A stretch of DNA of 12,261 nt from Bacteroidota bacterium (GCA_023427575.1 JAEZAY010000072.1:1-12261), one strand, 5' to 3'; numbered from the stretch's first letter, positions 1-7,875 are shown. The notes: generated by a model not told the origin, from the letters alone. Translations and numbers: made by a program.

Positions 1-2295
1 GAACTGAACATCTTTAATTTTCGGAATTTTTACAATGGAGGGGGGGTAGCTATTGGCGATATTAATAATGATGGGCTGGCAGATATTTACTTTACTTCCA
101 ATCAGCAGTCGAACCGGCTGTATCAAAACAGGGGCGATTTTAAATTTGATGATATAACGGAGATCTCGAAAACCGGAGGTACCAAATCCTGGTCGACCGG
201 TGTGGCGATGGCCGATATCAATGGCGATGGATGGCTGGATATTTACGTTTGCAATAGTGGGGATGTGATGGGTAAAAGCCGCGAAAATGAATTGTTCATA
301 AATCAAAAAAATGGAACTTTTCTGGAGCAGGCTGCCGAATACGGATTACAGGATTCTGCCGGATTAAGCACGCATGCCGCTTTTTTTGATTATGATGGCG
401 ACGGCGATCTGGATTGTTATATTCTGAACAATAGCTATCGCCCCATCGAAAGTTTTGGCTATAACCGCAATCTGCGCCATGTCCGCGACAGCAAGGGTGG
501 TGATAAATTACTTCGGAATGACAATGGAAAGTTTACGGATGTAAGCGTGGAAGCGAATATCTATGGCAGTGAGATCGGGTTTGGATTGGGCGTTACAGTT
601 GGAGATGTTAATGGCGACAAGTGGCCGGACATCTATATCAGCAACGATTTTTTTGAAAGGGATTATCTCTATATAAATCAGAAAGACGGAACTTTTAAAG
701 AAGAGCTTGATCAGGCAATCGGGCATATCAGTCTTTCCAGCATGGGCGCCGATATGGCCGATATCAACAACGATGGTCTTCTTGATGTGTTTTGCACCGA
801 TATGTTGCCGGAAGATGATTACCGCTTAAAAACCACATCCCGTTTCGATGAATATGATGTATTCAATGCAAAGCTGCAGAATGATTTTCATCACCAATTT
901 ACCCGGAACATGCTTCAGCTTAATAATGGCGATGGCAGTTTTAGTGAGATTGGACAGTTTGCAGACGTATATCAAACCGACTGGAGTTGGGGGGCGCTGA
1001 TCTTCGACTTTGAAAATGATGGCTGGAAAGATCTTTTTGTTTCTAATGGCATTTCGAAAGATCTCACCGATCAGGATTTTATTGACTTTATGGCCAGTTC
1101 AGAAAGCCTGAAAAGACTGTCGGAATCGAAAAAGTTCAATTATGAAGCTTTCCTCACCGAAATGAAGTCGACGCCCACGTCTAATTATGCGTTCATTAAC
1201 AAAAGAAATCTAACGTTCCGAAATCGTTCCTATGAATTAGGCCTGGATGAAAAAAGTTTAAGCAACGGCGCCGCTTATGGCGACCTGGATAACGACGGCG
1301 ACCTCGATCTGGTAGTGAACAATGTGAACAGGGAAGCTTTTCTTTATCGCAATCAAACCGATAAAAAATTCCCCGACCATCATTACCTGAAATTAAGATT
1401 AGAGGGAAACGGAATGAATACCCAGGGCATTGGCGCCGAGGTAACCATTTTCAGCAATGAGCAAAAACAGGTGTTACAACAAATGCCTTCCCGTGGTTTT
1501 GAAAGCTGCATTGAACCGGTATTGAATTTCGGACTTGGGGATGTAAACCGGGTCGACAGCCTTCAAATTATCTGGCCGGATCTAAGTATGCAAACGATGT
1601 ATGATATCCCTGCCGATACCATCCTGATCCTGAAACAAAGAAATGCGAACAGCAGGTACACATATCGGGCGAAACGATGGGAGCCAATGTTTATGGATAT
1701 TTCGTCGCGGATTGAAGGCGATGTGGAGCATAAGGAAAATGTATATGTTGATTTCGATCACGAGCGTTTAATGCCTCTGCTGCTTTCTATTGAAGGTCCC
1801 AAATCAGTGAAGGGAGATATAAATAATGACGGACTGGAAGACATTATAGTGGGCGGCGCCAAAGGCGATGAAGTAAAAATTATTTTGCAAAAACCAGATG
1901 GCCGTTTTGTTGCGGGAACTTCAGAAGCAATACAACAAACAAAATCAATATTTGAAGATGCCGGGCTTGCCTTATTTGATGCCGATGAGGACGGCGACCT
2001 GGATCTGCTGATTGCATCCGGTGGAAACGAAACCGGCGATGGATCCTCTTCACCGCACCTGTTGCGATTTTTTACCAATGATGGCAAAGGAAATTTCAGC
2101 TCCGCCATGCGTGGATTTCCCATTGTGGCCACCAATGCATCTGTTGTTATTACCGGCGATATAGACGGCGACGGCGACGAAGATATTTTTGTAGGCGGCC
2201 GGTCTGTTCCACGCAGTTATGGCGTTTCGCCAAAATCATTTGTACTGATTAATGAAGGCAAAGGAAAGTTTGTTGCTTTAAAGGCGGAGAGTTGA
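1..2295 (+). CDS. FG-GAP/VCBS repeat protein with ASPIC/UnbV domain, first paralog, N-terminal piece (5' cut by window, ends at in-frame TGA)
   Basis: The reading frame is open from base 1, so the gene begins upstream. The ATG at 202 is internal, because the codons before it already encode a propeller motif (GDINNDGLADIYF). Alignment by eye with the next gene suggests about 55 N-terminal residues are missing, including any signal peptide. The 764 visible codons carry about ten Asp/Asn/Gly-rich motifs of the form D-x-N-x-D-G-x-x-D, the calcium-binding loops of FG-GAP/VCBS blades known from integrin-alpha-like propellers. An ASPIC/UnbV domain lies at about residues 477-547 (IGAEV..., FGLGDVNRVDSLQIIWPD). 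Proteins of this type are exported in Bacteroidota; their ligand is unknown. The frame stops at TGA 2293-2295, just before a conserved motif (IGMITDA) that resumes in the same frame, so this is about two thirds of a roughly 1,110-residue protein. Family assignment is firm, role unknown. Confidence 0.9.
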   Translation, partial: ELNIFNFRNFYNGGGVAIGDINNDGLADIYFTSNQQSNRLYQNRGDFKFDDITEISKTGGTKSWSTGVAMADINGDGWLDIYVCNSGDVMGKSRENELFINQKNGTFLEQAAEYGLQDSAGLSTHAAFFDYDGDGDLDCYILNNSYRPIESFGYNRNLRHVRDSKGGDKLLRNDNGKFTDVSVEANIYGSEIGFGLGVTVGDVNGDKWPDIYISNDFFERDYLYINQKDGTFKEELDQAIGHISLSSMGADMADINNDGLLDVFCTDMLPEDDYRLKTTSRFDEYDVFNAKLQNDFHHQFTRNMLQLNNGDGSFSEIGQFADVYQTDWSWGALIFDFENDGWKDLFVSNGISKDLTDQDFIDFMASSESLKRLSESKKFNYEAFLTEMKSTPTSNYAFINKRNLTFRNRSYELGLDEKSLSNGAAYGDLDNDGDLDLVVNNVNREAFLYRNQTDKKFPDHHYLKLRLEGNGMNTQGIGAEVTIFSNEQKQVLQQMPSRGFESCIEPVLNFGLGDVNRVDSLQIIWPDLSMQTMYDIPADTILILKQRNANSRYTYRAKRWEPMFMDISSRIEGDVEHKENVYVDFDHERLMPLLLSIEGPKSVKGDINNDGLEDIIVGGAKGDEVKIILQKPDGRFVAGTSEAIQQTKSIFEDAGLALFDADEDGDLDLLIASGGNETGDGSSSPHLLRFFTNDGKGNFSSAMRGFPIVATNASVVITGDIDGDGDEDIFVGGRSVPRSYGVSPKSFVLINEGKGKFVALKAES
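2293..2295 (+). other. In-frame TGA interrupting the first FG-GAP/ASPIC gene
   Basis: The frame reads KAES-stop-GELGSIGMITDA. The paralog downstream reads EEVAPGLSRIGMVTDA at the same place, so the TGA takes the position of an alanine codon there. No frame change occurs and no homopolymer run is nearby, so a base substitution fits better than an indel error. A nonsense mutation is the simplest explanation; readthrough cannot be excluded from sequence alone. Confidence 0.85.
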
Positions 2296-2301
2296 GGTGA
2301 A

Positions 2302-3171
2302 TTGGGTTCCATCGGAATGATCACTGATGCGCTTTTCGCCGACACCGATAAAGATGGAATAAATGAACTGATTTTGGTGGGCGACTGGATGCCACTTACC
2401 ATTTTCAAATGGCAGGGAAACAGAATGGTAAAAACGATGGAAATGAAAGGCAGCTCGGGCTGGTGGAACGCCATTCATGCTGCCGACCTTGATGGTGATG
2501 GTGATATTGACCTGATCGGTGGAAACCTGGGCCTGAACTCGAAAATAAAAGGCAGTGAAAAATATCCGGTCAAAATGTATGTAAGTGATTTTGATAATAA
2601 CGGACAAAGTGAATGCGTGCTTACCTACTACAAATCCGACAGTGTCGCTTATCCATTGCCGTTAAGAAGCGATATGGTCATACAAATGCCATCGCTTAAA
2701 AAGAAGTTTTTGAAATATTCAGATTATGCTTCCCGTCAGATTCATGAAATCTTTGATAAGGAGCAACTGGAAAAAGCCGTTTTGCGGGAAGCCAACTGGC
2801 TGCAATCGGCCATTTTTGTAAATGATGGGAATGGAAATTTTACCCTTAAGCCTCTTCCTGTGGAGGCCCAGTATTCACCGGTGTATGATATTCTGGCAGA
2901 AGATCTGAACAATGATGGAATTATTGATCTGTATCTGGTTGGAAATTTTTCCGGGGTGAAACCGGAGATCGGAAAATACGATGCCAACTACGGACAGGTA
3001 TTTATCGGAAAAGGAAACAATGATTTTGAATATCTCCCTCCGGTTCAGTCCGGGCTAAAAGTAAAAGGTGAAGCCAGAAGTATAACCTTCATTAAAAACA
3101 AAAACGGGAAGAAATATCTGATGGTAACCATCAATAACGGAAATCCATACCTGTTTTCCAGCAAACCTTAA
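2302..3171 (+). CDS. C-terminal piece of the first FG-GAP/ASPIC protein (same frame, after the TGA)
   Basis: This 289-codon frame is the direct in-phase continuation of the preceding piece. It could only begin independently at TTG 2302 or ATG 2317, neither of which looks like a designed start. It has no signal peptide. It keeps further propeller motifs (FADTDKDGINELILVGDW, AADLDGDGDIDLIGGN, AEDLNNDGIIDLYLVGN) and family C-terminal motifs such as QMPSLKKKFLKYSDYA and GVKPEIGKYDANYG, which align with the second gene up to its end. Conservation is good and there is no further stop or frameshift, so decay, if any, is recent. It ends with TAA 3169-3171, 4 nt before the next gene. As a separate protein it would be cytoplasmic and probably non-functional. 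It is best seen as part of a pseudogene, or of one gene if the TGA is a sequence error or is read through. Confidence 0.75.
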   Translation: MGSIGMITDALFADTDKDGINELILVGDWMPLTIFKWQGNRMVKTMEMKGSSGWWNAIHAADLDGDGDIDLIGGNLGLNSKIKGSEKYPVKMYVSDFDNNGQSECVLTYYKSDSVAYPLPLRSDMVIQMPSLKKKFLKYSDYASRQIHEIFDKEQLEKAVLREANWLQSAIFVNDGNGNFTLKPLPVEAQYSPVYDILAEDLNNDGIIDLYLVGNFSGVKPEIGKYDANYGQVFIGKGNNDFEYLPPVQSGLKVKGEARSITFIKNKNGKKYLMVTINNGNPYLFSSKP

Positions 3172-3175
3172 CCCG

Positions 3176-6046
3176 ATGATTTTCTTTCAAAGCAGACCCC
3201 GAAAATTTTTGCTGGTAATATTTTGTTTTTGTCTGGGCGGCCTGTATTCATGCAGTGAAAACAAAAAAGAAACGCTTTTTTCATTGATAAAGCCGGAAGA
3301 AAGCGGAATTCAGTTTTCAAATAAGCTCGCCGACACGGATTCCCTGAATATTCTGGATTACCTGTATTATTATAATGGCGCCGGCATTGCAGCAGGTGAT
3401 ATTAACCAGGACGGGTTGCCGGATCTCTACTTCGCTTCCAATACAGGTTCCAACAAATTGTACCTCAACCTCGGTGATTTCCATTTCAGGGATATCAGCC
3501 TCGAATCCGGAACCGCCGATTCAACGGGGTGGACAACCGGCGTAACTTTCGCAGATGTAAATCTTGATGGTTTAGTGGACATATATGTCTCCAAAGTTAC
3601 CGATCACCAGGTAAGCTCCGGAGCCAGGAAAGGTCAAACGTTTTTTGCCAACACGCATAACCTACTGTATATAAATAAAGGCAACCTGAAGTTTGAAGAA
3701 GAGTCTGAATTATGGGGCGTAAATCTGAAAGGATATAATACGCAGGCTGCTTTTTTTGATTACGATAAAGACGGCGATTACGATTTGTTTCAGTTGCAAC
3801 ATTCTGTTCATCAAACGGATACTTATGGCGACACATCGTTGCGCCGAAAGTATTCAGCTATCAGCGGCGCCAAACTGCTGCGAAATGATGGCAACCGCTT
3901 CACCGATATTACTCTTCAAAGCGGTATCATCAGCAGCGCTTTGGGTTATGGACTGGGGGTGACCATTGGAGATTTTAATAATGACGGCTGGGAAGATATT
4001 TACGTTGGAAATGATTTCCACGAAAGTGACTACTATTATGTTAATAAGGGGAACGGAACCTTTGAGGAGAAAAACAGCAGTGCTTTCGGACATCAGTCAT
4101 ATTTCTCCATGGGAAACGATGCGGCGGATCTCAACAACGACGGATGGCTTGATATATTCACGCTGGATATGTTGCCGCAGGATGAAAAGGTGTTAAAATC
4201 ATCTGCCGGCGACCAGGTTTATGATGTTTATGCAAATCAGCGCGCGCAGGGTTACAGTTATCAGTATGCGAGAAACTGCCTTCAGTTAAATACCGGTTCC
4301 GGCGAACGGTTTTCCGAGATTGCGCTTTATAGCGGAGTAGCAGCTACCGACTGGAGCTGGGCGGCATTAATGGCTGATTATGACCTGGACGGATTCGCCG
4401 ATATTTTCATAACAAATGGAATCAAAAGAAGACTGAACGACCTGGATTATATTCAGTTTTTATCGGCCAGCGGTATCGGCCCGGGTGCCCGGGCTGGAGA
4501 CGAAGAATTGATAAAACGAATGCCGGAGGGAAGTTGGCATAACTATATTTATAAGGGTTCCGACAGCCTGGTTTTCAGTGACAGGTCGCAAGAATGGGGA
4601 TTTGGAGAATTTACATTATCTAACGGAGCTGCCTATGCGGATCTTGACAATGATGGTGATCTTGACCTGATTACAAACAATATTAATCAGTCTGCAGGCA
4701 TCTATAAAAACAATACGAGAGAGCAGAACCCGGCGAATTTTCTAAACGTTGAAATCCGTAACCAGAAGGGATCGCCTGCAATTGGCGCGAAGCTGATCTC
4801 TTACCGTTCGGGCATAAAACAATTTTTTCAGGTGCAGGGAAGCCGCGGCTTTATGTCGGCGGTTGACCCCAGGATCAATATTGGCCTGGGGAAGGATTCA
4901 GTGCTGGATTCAATGGTAATTATTTATCCGGATGATCGTTTAAAAGTGTTGTATAATTTGAAGGCAAACCAGCATCTGCAGGTTTATCCCGACAGCACTA
5001 CACCATTTGAATATAAAAATCTGGATCATTACGGTATTCAAAAGCCCGGAACAATATTTCGAAATATTACCTCTCAATCGGGGGTTCATTTCAGACATCG
5101 CGAAAACATTTCTTTTGTTGACTTTAACCGGCAATGGTTTATTCCGAGAATGATTTCAACCATGGGCCCGAAGCTGGCTATAGCAGATGTAAACAATGAT
5201 GGGCTGGAAGATTTTTTTGTTTGCGGCGCGAAACAACAGCCCGGTCAGCTTTTCGTCCAGACCCCTTCCGGAACTTTTACCCCTTCACATCAGCCGGCGA
5301 TAGCTGCCGACTCCGCTTCTGAAGATACCGGGGTGCTGCTTGCGGATTTAAATGGGGACGGTTTTCCGGATCTCTACCTGGTGAGCGGAGGTAATGAATA
5401 TTTTGGAACCATGAATCAGTTAAAAGATCGGTTATACATAAACGATGGAAAGGGCGCTTATGTGAAAAGCAATTCTCTTCCTGATCTTTTCGAAAACAAA
5501 TCAGTTGTTTGTGCCGCTGATTTCGACGGCGATGGTGACCCCGATCTTTTTGTAGGCGGCAGAGCGGATTCGAGGAATTATGGTGAAGATCCGAGGTCAT
5601 GGTTATTATTAAATGATGGAAGCGGAAATTTCTCCATTGCACCTGAGGAAGTTGCTCCGGGATTGAGCCGGATCGGAATGGTTACGGATGCATGCTGGAC
5701 GGATCTTAACCGAGACGGAAAAATGGATTTGGTTATAGCCGGCGACTGGATGGCGCCCGCTTATTTTATTAACAGGGATGGAACACTTATAAAGGAGAAT
5801 GGTACGAAGGAACTGTCGGGGTTGTGGTCCAGTTTACTAGCGACGGATCTGAATAATGATGGTTATGATGATCTGCTGCTGGGAAACTACGGGATCAATT
5901 CAAAGCTGAATGCGAATCGGGAGTTTCCGCTAAAATTGTATCTGGCCGATCCCGACAAGAATAATCATACCGATCTGCTGTTGGCAGTTCCAAAAAATAA
6001 AAACTATTATACTTTTCATGGCCGTGAGCATCTGGAAAAGCAGTAG
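3176..6046 (+). CDS. FG-GAP/VCBS repeat lipoprotein with ASPIC/UnbV domain, second paralog, N-terminal piece (ends at in-frame TAG)
   Basis: The start is secure: ATG lies 4 nt after the previous stop and is followed by a lipoprotein signal peptide, with a basic N-terminus (RPRK), a hydrophobic core and a lipobox ending in Cys26 (LYSC). The product is predicted to be exported and lipid-anchored. About fourteen D-x-N/D-x-D-G-x-x-D propeller motifs run from residue 70 on (GDINQDGLPDLYF, GDFNNDGWEDIYVGND, ADLDNDGDLDLITNN, ADFDGDGDPDLFVGG). An ASPIC/UnbV domain is at about residues 536-603 (IGAKLISYRSG, INIGLGKDSVLDSM). The gene is colinear with the first paralog and looks like an old tandem duplication. 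It is read for 956 residues and then meets TAG at 6044-6046 inside a conserved motif, with the rest of the protein following in frame. Full length would be about 1,113 residues, normal for this Bacteroidota group. Its ligand is unknown. Confidence 0.92.
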   Translation: MIFFQSRPRKFLLVIFCFCLGGLYSCSENKKETLFSLIKPEESGIQFSNKLADTDSLNILDYLYYYNGAGIAAGDINQDGLPDLYFASNTGSNKLYLNLGDFHFRDISLESGTADSTGWTTGVTFADVNLDGLVDIYVSKVTDHQVSSGARKGQTFFANTHNLLYINKGNLKFEEESELWGVNLKGYNTQAAFFDYDKDGDYDLFQLQHSVHQTDTYGDTSLRRKYSAISGAKLLRNDGNRFTDITLQSGIISSALGYGLGVTIGDFNNDGWEDIYVGNDFHESDYYYVNKGNGTFEEKNSSAFGHQSYFSMGNDAADLNNDGWLDIFTLDMLPQDEKVLKSSAGDQVYDVYANQRAQGYSYQYARNCLQLNTGSGERFSEIALYSGVAATDWSWAALMADYDLDGFADIFITNGIKRRLNDLDYIQFLSASGIGPGARAGDEELIKRMPEGSWHNYIYKGSDSLVFSDRSQEWGFGEFTLSNGAAYADLDNDGDLDLITNNINQSAGIYKNNTREQNPANFLNVEIRNQKGSPAIGAKLISYRSGIKQFFQVQGSRGFMSAVDPRINIGLGKDSVLDSMVIIYPDDRLKVLYNLKANQHLQVYPDSTTPFEYKNLDHYGIQKPGTIFRNITSQSGVHFRHRENISFVDFNRQWFIPRMISTMGPKLAIADVNNDGLEDFFVCGAKQQPGQLFVQTPSGTFTPSHQPAIAADSASEDTGVLLADLNGDGFPDLYLVSGGNEYFGTMNQLKDRLYINDGKGAYVKSNSLPDLFENKSVVCAADFDGDGDPDLFVGGRADSRNYGEDPRSWLLLNDGSGNFSIAPEEVAPGLSRIGMVTDACWTDLNRDGKMDLVIAGDWMAPAYFINRDGTLIKENGTKELSGLWSSLLATDLNNDGYDDLLLGNYGINSKLNANREFPLKLYLADPDKNNHTDLLLAVPKNKNYYTFHGREHLEKQ
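6044..6046 (+). other. In-frame TAG interrupting the second FG-GAP/ASPIC gene
   Basis: The frame reads HLEKQ-stop-PYLKKEYLSYSKMA. The first paralog has VIQMPSLKKKFLKYSDYA here, with Met at the position of the stop. A single change from a leucine TTG would give TAG. The frame is kept and the surrounding bases contain no long run, so this looks like a substitution rather than an indel. Confidence 0.85.
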
Positions 6047-6082
6047 CCATATCTGAAAAAAGAATACCTCAGTTATTCCAAA

Positions 6083-6517
6083 ATGGCAGGGCTTTCCGTG
6101 GAGGAAATTTTTGGCGAAAGTTTGAAGTCTGGAAAATTGCTGGAAGCTTTTGAAATGCGTTCCATTTTAAAAATTAACAAGAGAGATGGCAGTTTTAATA
6201 CCGTTCCGCTCGATTACCGGTTTCAGTTTGCACCTGTGAATTCATTCCTGAGTGCTGACTTTAACGGCGATGGGATAAAAGACCTGCTGGCCGGTGGTAA
6301 TTTTTACGGGGTCTTGCCATTTGAGGGGCGTTATGATGGAATGATGCCGGCTTTGCTTATCAATATGGGAAACGGAGATTTAAAATACGAGGCCGATAAG
6401 GAATTAATGAAACTGAGTGGTGAAGTCCGCGACATGAAGGCGATCCGGTTGGCCGGTAACCGGAGAGCCGTGCTGGTGGCACGTAATAATGAATCGCTTC
6501 AATTGCTGGAATACTAA
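6083..6517 (+). CDS. C-terminal piece of the second FG-GAP/ASPIC protein (same frame, after the TAG)
   Basis: The family sequence resumes directly after the TAG at 6047. The first ATG is at 6083, giving 144 residues. The piece retains the EEIFGESLKSGKLLEAF segment that matches HEIFDKEQLEKAVL of the first paralog, one propeller motif (SADFNGDGIKDLLAGGN) and the late family motif NFYGVLPFEGRYDGM. It has no signal peptide and would be a stray cytoplasmic fragment if translated alone. The stop TAA at 6515-6517 faces the stop of the convergent minus-strand gene 9 nt away. It is most likely part of an interrupted gene rather than a gene of its own. Confidence 0.7.
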   Translation: MAGLSVEEIFGESLKSGKLLEAFEMRSILKINKRDGSFNTVPLDYRFQFAPVNSFLSADFNGDGIKDLLAGGNFYGVLPFEGRYDGMMPALLINMGNGDLKYEADKELMKLSGEVRDMKAIRLAGNRRAVLVARNNESLQLLEY

Positions 6518-6526
6518 GATGGGCAA

Positions 6527-7489
6527 TTATAAAATTGGATAATGGATCAGGATCCGGACAGGTGTATTCTGATTAACAGGAATGCTATCATTCAGGTATC
6601 TCTCAAATGGCAGGGCAACCGGCTTCAATGAATGATCTTCTATATAACGCTGAATCGCTTTATGGAGTTTTTCACGTTCGTTAAAGGGGCCTGCGTATTC
6701 GCCGGTCACCATTCTGCTTCTGGGCATTCTCTGGTAAAACAATTCTTCCGGTACCGCCACTTCCTTATCAACCGAAATGCCCGTCATAACTGTTACATTT
6801 CCATCCGCTGAAGGAGTAAAATTTGCAATGAGATTTTGTTGTTTTGCCAACTGATTTTTTCGGATAAAAGATTCGAGCTTTTGCTGCCCCGATCTGGCGG
6901 CCTGCATCATGCCCTCAGCGCTGGTGCTTTGTTGCGTAGTAAGAACCAGAGGATCCCGGGTGTAGGTGATGGAAATTTTGTAACCGTAATATAACAAGGG
7001 GTCCTCCAGGTAATTTTTGAGGCTGACAAGCAGTTCATTTCCGTTGGGATTAAAAACAGCGCCGATCTGCTCCGTAATGTACCGCAACAGTGAAACTTCT
7101 TCGCGCAGGTTTACTTCGACCGTATCGGTGAAGCCCGGATTAACCGTTAGCGAGAGCCTTGATTTTTTGCTTCCGTTTTGCTGGGTAACCAGCAAACCAA
7201 AAAGACTGCTTTTTTCGACGGTGATCCTTGCCTGACCCTGGCTAATAAATGCACCATCTTTTATGGGATTGTTCGATTGAACAATGGAGCCGCTGTCGGG
7301 ATTTCCGTCGAAATATGGATGCCAGCTTTTCCACTGGTAAAGATTCAGGGCGGCCTTCATTACATTTTCCGGCGGCGCGTAAATAAGGCTTTGATGACGG
7401 ACAACAGCCGGCACGTAAGATGCTGCAATCACAAATAATAGCAATAAAGCTCCTATGCCAATAAAGCTCCGTTTTGCTCCCCAACGCAT
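6527..7489 (-). CDS. Membrane-anchored SRPBCC-like / GyrI-like effector-binding protein
   Basis: The 320-residue product starts with a basic stretch and one hydrophobic segment (about residues 9-28, FIGIGALLLLFVIAASYVPA), giving a single-pass anchor or uncleaved signal. Residues about 33-160 resemble the SRPBCC/polyketide-cyclase fold seen in Bacteroidota proteins of this layout (IYAPPENVMKAALNLYQWKSW). Residues about 165-320 resemble a GyrI-like small-molecule-binding domain (PEELFYQRMPRSRMVTGEYAGPF, then a helix and HYPIL at the end). There is no DNA-binding domain, so it is not an obvious regulator. The SRPBCC half is divergent and assigned mainly from the domain order. ATG 7487-7489 is the natural start because it precedes the membrane segment. 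The stop is TAA. It lies 386 nt downstream of the DUF4249 gene on the same strand, separated by repeats, so it probably has its own promoter. Ligand and role are unknown. Confidence 0.8.
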   Translation of the reverse strand: MRWGAKRSFIGIGALLLLFVIAASYVPAVVRHQSLIYAPPENVMKAALNLYQWKSWHPYFDGNPDSGSIVQSNNPIKDGAFISQGQARITVEKSSLFGLLVTQQNGSKKSRLSLTVNPGFTDTVEVNLREEVSLLRYITEQIGAVFNPNGNELLVSLKNYLEDPLLYYGYKISITYTRDPLVLTTQQSTSAEGMMQAARSGQQKLESFIRKNQLAKQQNLIANFTPSADGNVTVMTGISVDKEVAVPEELFYQRMPRSRMVTGEYAGPFNEREKLHKAIQRYIEDHSLKPVALPFERYLNDSIPVNQNTPVRILIHYPIL

Positions 7490-7551
7490 GCCCGAAACTA
7501 TTAAATAGAAATGAGTTTAATGGAAGAATCATTTACATTACCATTAGTGTC

Positions 7552-7605
7552 AGGGTAAAGTGTATTCCCCCCGGGCCTCGGAAGAAATCCGTTAAGAAAA
7601 TTGAA
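7552..7605 (+). repeat. Short intergenic repeat, copy 1
   Basis: This stretch matches 11980-12031 in the same orientation. Shared blocks include TGTATTCCCC, GGGCC(T/C)CGGAA, AAATCCGT and AAGAAAATTGAA, with a 2-nt length difference and a few substitutions. It lies 62 nt upstream of the SRPBCC/GyrI-like gene start. Its core is also a diverged inverted relative of bases 7723-7756. Confidence 0.75.
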
Positions 7606-7756
7606 ACGGACGGCGTAAAATAAAAACAGTTGTTACCAAAGCTCGGAGATGATCCTTAGCTCGTAAGTCCTACCACAGCTGGGTTATATTCTTTCGCTGT
7701 GACTTGTTTTTATTTAGCCGGAAGTTTCAATTTTTAAGATTTATTCCGGAGCCCGA
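7572..7756. repeat. Long imperfect inverted repeat (potential hairpin)
   Basis: The left arm (7572-7630) and the reverse complement of the right arm (7701-7756) share, in order, CGGGC, CGGAA, AAATC, AATTGAAAC, CGGC and AATAAAAAC, with small gaps between. About 70 nt separate the arms. The loop contains a smaller dyad around 7641-7662 (AGCTC-GGA...TCC-TTAGCT). Transcription from either strand could give an extended imperfect hairpin. The two arms are best read as two copies of one repeat core in opposite orientations. Confidence 0.7.
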
Positions 7757-7874
7757 TTTTTTTGCTCCACTTTTTTTCTAAAAAAAAGTGGAAGGAGTCA
7801 TTTACCATGACTGCTCGTAACTACTGTTGATACAGGTTTCAGGTAAATTGAAAATTATTAACCGGACACCAATG
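7678..7874 (+). repeat. Long intergenic repeat, copy 1 (inverted relative to 12058-12255)
   Basis: The reverse complement of 12058-12255 matches this 197-nt stretch almost throughout, with about ten substitutions and one single-base indel counted by eye (roughly 95% identity). Similarity ends abruptly at 7874, one nucleotide before the stop codon of the DUF4249 gene (7876-7878). The left border is less sure because the other copy runs to the window edge. No ORF with coding character is present. It may be a miniature non-autonomous mobile element or another interspersed repeat; no target-site duplication could be recognised. Confidence 0.88.
7766..7792. repeat. Perfect 12-bp stem-loop inside the long repeat, copy 1
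   Basis: TCCAC followed by seven T (7766-7777) pairs perfectly with seven A followed by GTGGA (7781-7792), across a 3-nt loop (7778-7780). Two smaller stems overlap this neighbourhood: CCGGAA 7718-7723 with TTCCGG 7744-7749, and GGAGC 7748-7752 with GCTCC 7764-7768. Because they share bases, these stems compete. No U-tract follows the 12-bp stem on either strand, so it is not a typical intrinsic terminator, though it lies downstream of the DUF4249 gene. Confidence 0.8.
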
Positions 7875-7875
7875 T

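Noticed and set aside
202..2295. ATG at 202 as the true start of the first gene
   Set aside because: The frame is open to base 1 and encodes a family propeller motif before this ATG. The match to the second paralog extends across it.
2293..6046. Genetic-code reassignment or selenocysteine/pyrrolysine insertion at the internal stops
   Set aside because: The two internal stops differ (TGA and TAG). TGA also ends the HD gene at 11344-11346, and there is no sign of a recoding element after either stop.
6518..6526. Bidirectional terminator between the convergent stops
   Set aside because: The gap is only 9 nt. The nearby CAATT-ATAA-AATTG dyad has a 5-bp A/T-rich stem without a GC stem or U-tract, too weak to call.
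7766..7792. Intrinsic terminator for the DUF4249 transcript
   Set aside because: The stem is perfect, but no U-tract follows it on either strand and the runs lie inside the stem. It is described as a repeat hairpin instead.
7490..7875. CRISPR array or tRNA cluster in the large gap
   Set aside because: Repeats are few, unevenly spaced and in both orientations, with no spacer pattern. No cloverleaf or T-loop sequence was seen.
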